From positions 1 through 64,000 of the forward strand of contig MCFL01000079.1 of NCBI GenBank assembly GCA_002102555.1: a stretch of DNA of 64,000 nucleotides, given 5' to 3'. Positions 57,301 to 64,000 of the stretch are shown in pieces (position 1 is the stretch's first letter; every line of letters starts with the position of its first letter). Made by a program: the position numbers and the translations under genes. The stretch comes from Catenaria anguillulae PL171 (taxonomy: Eukaryota; Blastocladiomycota; Blastocladiomycetes; Blastocladiales; Catenariaceae). Under the pieces are notes generated by a model. It was not told the origin of the DNA, did no database searches, and saw only the letters and a program-made list of their open reading frames with translations.

Positions 57301-60300
57301 CGCTGTCGAGGTGTTGTTGGACAAACATGCCGACGACAAAGCGGGTGAGGTAGAATCGAATATCGTATGGGTGACGTCGCATTGCGCTCGTTGGCCGCCG
57401 AAAAATGGTCAAAACGGTCACGTTTGGCCATGCAGTTGGGAAAACCGACGACAAGGACGGCAAACACCAGGTCGAGGGACGTGACAAGCGTGCGATCGCA
57501 GAATAGGGAACCAGCGGCGTGCATAATCTTGAGCGTGAACCCACCTCGCGCATAAAGAATAAATGATGATGGACGGAAGCGCCTCCGGAGTCGTTGGGTG
57601 TCAGTTGATAGCTTGAGCGTCTTCCTCTGGTTCCCAACGAAGAGCAAATGGACTCTGCGACTCGCACGACTATTGACAGAGCAGTTTGGAGGGAAACACA
57701 CACGCACGCGACCGTCTGTGTTGGGCAACTTGGGTCAGAGTTGGCGGATCAACACCAAACTACGGCAGACGGTGGCACACTGTGCGGCAAGTGCATTGCT
57801 CGAACTCGTATTGATTTCTATAGCAATACACATGGGCAATCTATTTGCGCTGCTGCGGCCACTCTGGTCGTTGTTGGAGTCGCGTGCGACTTACCATGAA
57901 GAATTGCATCGGAAACCGATCACCATCGGGAAACAGCTCGACTGTCCGATGCTTCCGTATTGGGCCTTCTCACTGCTCTCCGGCGCCCGCCGCCTAGTTG
58001 CGCCCACGTCCACAGAGCCTGACTCCCCACATGATACGATCGCTGGGCACGTTTGCCGTCGTCATCGATCTCCATGGGCACGTCACCCGACGTCTCGACG
58101 ACACAGGGGTACTAAATTCCTGCTACGACACTTCGAATATGACATCCCCAGCTTCCGAACCCCCGTTCCAAACCCTCGGTATCTTCCGCATGTCTGCGCA
58201 GGTGGGGCTGGTCCCGCCGGGAGCGAGTGCAAATGAAGGCGTTCTGTCTCCTGCCGCGTTTTTACGCGCCGCGTCCCTGCCCTGATCATCGCCGCCGCCG
58301 ACACTCAACCATTTTTCAACCTTTTTCATCAGACGCCAGCAGCTGCAACAAGAAAAGACCGTCGTGCGCAGCTGACCCACACGTTTGTATCGGTGCCGAC
58401 AAGTGTCGGTTGAGTCATTCGTTGCTCGACGTTCGCCGGCGTGAGCGCCAAGAAGCGTACACCACTCGCCTCTCAGGCGGGTACATAGGTACAAATAGAG
58501 CAGACGCGCCGCGCATCCGCCATTTGCCTCTCGCCAGTCTCTCGCTTCAGTGCCTCCCCAGTCTTGCTTACCTCATTGTGTAGTTTTCCGTCTCCTCGCC
58601 TTTCATTCTCGTTCGGATTCAAGCGGTCTTGGCGCCCAGCCAACCAGCAACAGGTGCGCTTTCAGATGGGATGCCCGTTTCAATTGAGCTTGCTAACCAT
58701 CTCACCATCGTCTCCCGCTTCCTTTATTCTCGATAGTGCGACGCACCAAGTACGTCGCTAACGCCAACTGAGCAACGCAAAGAGAATGTTCGGTGCCTCC
58801 CTCAGTCCTTGACCCGCTCGTTTCTCTGCCACCTGTTGCTGCACGTACGTTTTTTCTCTCAGTCACCCAACCGAACTGGTGTGGGTCGCGAGAGCCGACC
58901 GGGGTCGGAATCTTGATGAGTCAGGGTGGCTCACTATCGAACCCCCTATGAAGGCTGGGCTGCAGGGGCGGCTCAGCTGGAGGGGATCGAGCCATTTTTT
59001 TTGGTCCCTGGGTGACACAAGTTTGACGACTTACAATTTGAGAGTATCAAGCATCCCTGGCATCCCGACCGTGATTTGAGTCCTCAAAAGGCCGCCAAAC
59101 TGCGATTATCTCTGATTATCGGTTTTGAACTTGTCAAATCGTGTCAACTGTCGCAAGTACAAAATGGTCAAACTCCCGTCAAAATGGCCTCTTTGATACT
59201 GTAGTGCTGCGAATAGTCGAAACAGTCACACGTCACACCCCACCTTGTCTGTTGCATTGCCGTCACATGTCACAGCCACGCCGTTCCTCGTCGCAAACTG
59301 TCACAGCGCCGTTGTTGCTTTGTGACCATCATTTTCCGTCACGCTGTCGTTGTTGCGTGAGACATGTCACATAAAATAGCAAAACCCCCTTGCCGGAGTC
59401 TTCAAGAGGCGGAGAAGGCACCAACAACAAATCGATGCCTCCACCTGGGCGATTCGAACCGCTGCCCCTCGAGCCAGAACGGGCCGGCTTGACGGGTGGG
59501 ACACAAACGCTTGTTTAAAACGCAACAATGAGTGATCGACTTCCAGCCCGTCAAAGCATAGGCAAGCAGAGAAGGGAACAAGAAGTCTAGCTGAGCGTGG
59601 TAGGGCTGCCTCCCATTACTTAGAAGGCTGTACATTAACTTCATCTTCCTTGCCTGATCAGGTTTGGGAATGGGACACTGATCAAACAGAGTGGCACTAC
59701 ACATGTCTTGATCCTTGCAAGTTGTGACACTTACCACATAGCCATAGCAGGGTGGGAACAGGGCTCACACAGAGAGGTGCAATGCAACTGTGTCAACACA
59801 CGGCTGGGGCATTTTGCAAAGGAGCGACCAGGGGTGGAGCGACTGTCCATTCCAAGCGAGAACAATCCTGGACACGCAGCCTTATGTACAACCAGGGCCA
59901 ATACAAACGTCGAGGTTGAGCCTCCAAGCGAGGTTCTCTGGTACAACGGACAAGCCCAAGACGCTTGCCCTGGTGGCACGGGTTCGATTCTTGATGACAG
60001 CAAACTGGTCATGATTGCCACTTTTTTTACTGCCGGAGAATATGTAGACAGCCGTCAATTCACGGCGTTCTCCTAAAAGAGTCATTCAGTCGTACAGTGC
60101 CGCTGCGTCTTCATGAATACTAACTGCGACATGATTGACTTCACAATGCTCTACACATTTTTTCATGCCATGTTTTGTATAGCCTGATAGAAACTCAGTC
60201 TCACTCACCCTCATCCGTGACCCACAGACAGCCCACATGTGGTTTTTGCCCTGTCTACCTTGCGGGAGCAGGCCTGAGATCTGGTCTGAGCCTCAGGTAG

Positions 60301-60417
60301 AGAATATGCTCGCTCCTGTCAATGTCTGTCCGCACCCTTGGCACGCCAGCCTTTTGAGAGTCCACAAATGAATGTCCCTTGCTGAAGTGTTTACTGCGCT
60401 GCACGAGCAACGCATGC
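54326..60417. other. Long gene-poor interval
   Basis: About 6 kb with no convincing gene. The sequence contains many short overlapping frames and AT-richer spacers near 54450-54620. One weak candidate is listed separately at 56912-57226. Confidence 0.5.
56912..57226 (-). CDS. Weak candidate for a secreted protein
   Basis: An open frame of 104 residues whose start has a hydrophobic leader (MTLIVFLIVGWCLSVENATLAG) and then a moderately hydrophobic, Ala/Val-rich body. Another frame continues plausibly to 56588, so it could be an exon of a larger gene, but no good splice pair links them. There is no family resemblance. Confidence 0.2.
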   Translation of the reverse strand: MGCAHMTLIVFLIVGWCLSVENATLAGLLTVERHANVSQGAGSGMFAAALATNMFRVSPLAADLDVHVQGPGCIDTRVAHIHSIYQSTSICAPTTISTPTSTSA

Positions 60418-61152
60418 ACCAAACCAGGTTCCCGACGGACTATGCTCATGCCATTAGCACAGAAAGATGCGCAGAAATCTATTTACTCGGCACGTACAAT
60501 GGCATTGCTCAATTCGCACGCCTTCATGGGTGTACCGTCGACCAAACTGTTTGACTCGGATCTGTGAATGCAACTGGACGTGTTTCTTGTGCGGCGGCCG
60601 CGGCGAAAGCACTAAACCAGGTTCCCGACGGACTATGCTCATGCCATTAGCACAGAAAGATGCGCAGAAATTCATTTACTCGCGCACGCACAATGGCATT
60701 GCTCAATTCGCACGCCTTCATGGGTGTACCGTCGACCAAACTGTTTGACTCGGATCTGTGAATGCAACTGGACGTGTTTCTTGTGCGGCGGCCGCGGCGA
60801 AAGCACCAAACCAGGTTCCCGACGGACTATGCTCATGCCATTAGCACAGAAAGATGCGCAGAAATTCATTTACTCGCGCACGCACAATGGCATTGCTCAA
60901 TTCGCACGCCTTCATGGGTGTACCGTCGACCAAACTGTTTGACTCGGAACTGTGAATGCAACTGGACGTGTTTCTTGTGCGGCGGCCGCGGCGAAAGCAC
61001 TAAACCAGGTTCCCGACGGACTATGCTCATGCCATTAGCACAGAAAGATGCGCAGAAATTCATTTACTCGCGCACGCACAATGGCATTGCTCAATTCGCA
61101 CGCCTTCATGGGTGTACCGTCGACCAAACTGTTCGGCTCGGATCTGTGGATG
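60418..61152. repeat. 194-bp tandem repeat array, about 3.8 copies
   Basis: Units begin at about 60418, 60611, 60805 and 60999, each with ACCAAACCAGG or ACTAAACCAGG. Spacing is 193, 194 and 194 bp. Copies 2-4 are nearly identical, differing at a few sites. Copy 1 is more divergent, and the last copy is truncated after GTCGACCAAACTGTT. The unit contains a NotI-like GCGGCCGC and a GTCGAC. It is not a multiple of three, and the frames through it are incidental. Confidence 0.95.
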
Positions 61153-61433
61153 TATTAGATCCAAACGGTGTGCTACATTGGTTGGGCCACTAAGATAAAA
61201 TACAAAATAGACACAGTTGACGAATCATGTTACTGCTGAACAGCCTTGGTGCCAATATGAAGCTGGACTGAGGAGTCAATGTCGTCCCCAGACCAGCAGG
61301 CATTTTCGTCGTCACTGTCCAAATCGGGATCAAGCACAGACCCAGGAACATTAATTCGAACCATGGGTTGGTTCAGCTTAATCCTCTCACGGGAGGGCAA
61401 GTCGGTGTCCTACACACAGCACAAATGAGTTAT

Positions 61434-63980
61434 TTAGAAAAAGCCGACAAGAGCAGATGGAAAGGCGATGTGACGCACTGGGCTTTCAAAAACGGTTGCC
61501 AGCAACTCACCTCCATCTTCACCGCCATTGGCACACTCACCACCCATCAGTGCCTGCTTCAACTCATCCACGGTCACCTCGTCCCCATCATCCCACGATC
61601 CAAACGCGGTTTCCATGGAACCCACGTCCTCGTCCTCGTCCTCGTCCTTGTCCTTGTCCTCATCTTCACCAGCACCTGCACCACCCACACTGCGCTCAAT
61701 CTCATCCAACTCGCGGATGCACCGCAAGCCAAACTCCATGTCACAAATGCTGCCCAGCGAGTATTCGCCAACCTTGCATGCACGCCAGGCCGCCTTGACA
61801 ATCTCTGGGTCATTGATGCTGTCAAAAGCTTTGACCATGCAACGCGCCAGGCGGTCACGGACGACATCCACGCCTTCTTCGAGCTTGAGCGTCTTGGGGT
61901 CTGCACCATTGTCAATCTCCTTCTTGACAATGTCGGCGAATACTTGGCACCATGCCTGCTTGGCGGCATGCTTGTACACACGTTGCAAGGTTGCGTCAGC
62001 CGGCTGGCACTTGCCTGTCAAGTGGGCTGGGACAAACCTTGACATGATCAAGCGGGTAAATAAGGGTAAATAATGTCAATGCAAATGATCCAACGGAAAA
62101 AAATGATGAGAACATACCGAATGTGGGCTGTGATGCCAAGGTCTGCCAGGTGCTGCTTGAGGAACGTGCGGAACTCATCAGTGCGGTGCACCGACCAGCA
62201 ATCGAAGATCAAGAGTGTGTGCTTGACTCCAGACTTCTCACACGCCTTGACCAAATACCGCGCAAGAACAGTTGTCACATAGTCCTTGAGCGTATCAAAG
62301 TTCGCCCAATGATTGCCTGCCTTACCTGAGGGCACCGGCAAGACGGTTTCGGAGTCAATTGACGGCAGCGCGCGTTTGGTCTTGCCAGGGAAAACGACTT
62401 GAACTGGTGTCACATCACCGGACAGGGCAGACGTCAAGGTGGCCGTACAAGCGCGCTTCTCTTCCTTGCCAATGATGGATACATCCCGCGAGTTCCTTGT
62501 CTCGTACGTGCGTTGGTTGCCAACAGGCGTGTATGACACACCCGTTTGGTCCCAGTTCACGACTTGAGTGGCCGGGATGCGATTGAGGGTCACGATCTTG
62601 GCACAATGACGCACAAAGTTGATGGCTTGCTCTTGCCAATCCAATGGAAGCTTGTGCGATGCCGTTGTTCCAACTTGAAATGACCAGTTCAACGGTTTCT
62701 CAGCGACAAACGCGCGAATCCATCTACACACAAGATATTAGGGAGAACAGTAAGAAAGGAGACTGGTTCATTTGTTCGCAAAACAGGCCTGAGAGTGTAT
62801 GAAGCATACTGGCGGGAGGCAACGAAAGGAGCGGATTTGTTGCCAACAGGTACATCAAAGATTTGAGGGCATCGGGCCTGCAGCAGGCCAAGAACAAATG
62901 GGCGGATGATGGAGGAATTGATTGGTGTTCCTGGTAGAGATGTAGACAAAAGAAAAGTGAGCTTGGGTGGTAAAACAGGTTGGCAAGCAGGCAATGTACC
63001 AGCAGCACGCAAGTTGAGAAGAGCTGTGACAAGCTCATTCTTGACAGCCGGGTATGGTGCCAAGATGTCTTTCCGACCAACCTTGGCTGATGTAAGGTAG
63101 GTCTTACTGGCCTTGACCTTCAAGAGGGCAGCTGGCTTCCATTTCAGCTTACCATCCTCCTTGTCAGTCCACTTGGACACAAACGACTTGTGAAACGTGT
63201 TGAACAGGCCTGGGTAGGTCCGCTTGAGCGCATTAACCATGCGATCAAGGGATGACCACTTGTTGAGCTCGCGGTCAATAAGGTAAATAAGGTGCGGCGC
63301 AAACCAGTTTGTCCGTTTGGTTTTAAACGCCTTCTCCTCGACAATCTTGCCAACAGCAGAATCGGAATGATCTTGGAGCACGTCATCCAACTGTGAAAAA
63401 AGTCGATCGGCACCGAGTGGTGAGACAAATGCAGCTTTGACAAGCATTGCAACCAACGTACGCGTCGCTTCTTGGCATTAATCTTGCCATCCAGACCACG
63501 AATCCCGCTCTCAATCTCGCGCTGCTTTTTCAGCTGGCGGCACTTGATTTGGCGGAGGCGGGCGCGCTCCTTTTTGGCCGCCTCCTTGCGCAGTTTCGTG
63601 GCTGCAGCCTTCTCCTTGCGTTCTTGCTGAGCGGCAGAGAGCCGGGCATGAGCTTGTTCATGCTGATTGGCGATGTCCTCCTTTGTGACCCGAACGGCGA
63701 ATGAAGTCAAGGTGGTCTGCTTGAGCTTCCTCTTTTTGTTCTTGTCGGGCAGCGATTTGGATGATGCCTTGGCCAAACGCTGGTGATCAGGGTCTTGACT
63801 GGTGGCATCTGGTTTGGAGTCAGGGCCAGAAGCAAACTGGGGGCAACCAGGGTGGTGACGGGACTGGTGCTCTTCGCAGCAGCAGATTTCGCAATCGTCG
63901 CAGTTCGAAACGTAGGCACGGCCACAGTCGGCAAAGAAGTCGCAATGCAATGACGATGGAAGGTCAGGTAAAGAAGCCAT
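61434..63980 (-). mobile_element. DDE transposase gene, fungal pogo/Tigger-like DNA transposon
   Basis: Five exons, 63980-63462, 63390-63000, 62930-62810, 62723-62118 and 62037-61434, with matching phases, give about 746 residues. The N-terminus is Cys/His-rich (C-D-x-C-E-I-C-C-C-E-x-H), then basic with K-Q-T-T-L-T-S-F and a charged helix. The catalytic domain shows N-W-D-Q-T-G-V (first Asp), L-L-I-F-D-C-W-S-V-H (second Asp), and after an intron H-L-T-G-K-C-Q-P-A-D-A-T-L-Q-R (third Asp). These are the marks of the DDE_1 family common in basidiomycetes and chytrids. A poly-(D/E/K) linker follows. The frame ends at 61434, but a donor GTGAGT at about 61515 and coding-like sequence at 61390-61220 suggest another 3' exon whose phase I could not reconcile. 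The core has no stops. Terminal repeats were not located. Confidence 0.85.
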
Positions 63981-64000
63981 GCTGGTTCGGGGCTATAGTG

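Noticed and set aside
57598-58236. 212-codon plus-strand frame as a membrane protein
   Set aside because: One hydrophobic stretch only, basic low-complexity remainder, and competing frames on both strands; no motif.
59430-59500. tRNA-like B-box (GGTTCGAATCG on the minus strand) suggesting a tRNA or SINE
   Set aside because: No pairing acceptor stem, no proper anticodon arm and no clear A box at the right distance.
59935-60005. tRNA-like stretch ending GGGTTCGATTC on the plus strand
   Set aside because: The T-arm-like part is followed by unpaired sequence, the anticodon stem leaves only three loop bases, and no acceptor stem closes.
60762-61193. 143-codon frame through the 194-bp array as a repeat protein
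   Set aside because: The unit is not a multiple of three, so each copy is read in a different frame; this is incidental.
61204-61400. Additional 3' exon of the transposase ending near 61205
   Set aside because: The sequence reads well (acidic, D-L-D-S-D-D-E-N), but no donor/acceptor pair gives the right phase, so it was left out of the model.
1-64000. CRISPR arrays, operons, ribosome binding sites, riboswitches
   Set aside because: The window is eukaryotic nuclear DNA with spliceosomal introns. No spaced short direct repeats were seen.

Overview
The window is eukaryotic nuclear DNA, GC-rich and gene-dense, with short introns (about 75-105 bp, GT-AG) and compact intergenic spaces. The proteins point to an early-diverging, zoosporic fungus (Blastocladiomycota or chytrid-like). 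They include fungal-type housekeeping genes (SET1, Bre1, septin, POT transporter, type I metacaspases) next to a TMEM17-like protein of the ciliary transition zone, which is expected only where a flagellated stage exists. The taxon is an inference; no marker gene such as rRNA is present.

Layout. 0-9.3 kb: the 3' end of a SET1-type histone methyltransferase, a POT/PTR2 peptide transporter, a Crypton-like tyrosine-recombinase transposon with an eroded tail, and a secreted, probably GPI-anchored protein. 10-22 kb: a candidate small secreted Cys-rich gene, then a block of five well-supported genes (AMMECR1, a Ser/Ala-rich protein, EMC5, TMEM230-like, ZC3H3/Red5-like) and one conserved-looking unknown. 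This block is bracketed by an inverted duplication, each arm carrying tRNA-Gly(TCC) plus tRNA-Trp(CCA). 22-31.4 kb: DNA polymerase iota-like, a tiny ATP18-like gene, Bre1, another tRNA-Gly, and a membrane-anchored coiled-coil protein. 31.4-34.6 kb has no convincing gene. 34.6-38.1 kb: TMEM17-like and an unrecognised protein with a triplicated Cys/His module. 39-44 kb: a Gln/Pro-rich unknown and two metacaspases in tandem. 45-54.3 kb: a short aspartate/glutamate-type mitochondrial carrier, a septin, a VOC-fold-like protein, and a large Ser/Pro-rich protein. 54.3-60.4 kb is nearly gene-free. 60.4-64 kb: a 194-bp tandem array followed by a DDE transposase of a fungal pogo/Tigger-like family.

Functional threads. 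Set1 (H3K4 methylation) and Bre1 (H2B ubiquitylation) act in one chromatin pathway. EMC5, TMEM230-like and the GPI-type protein belong to the secretory/endomembrane system. The metacaspases and Pol iota belong to stress and damage response. No operon-like logic is expected. Exon boundaries were placed by reading splice sites and checking that the phases add up. Where this failed it is stated.
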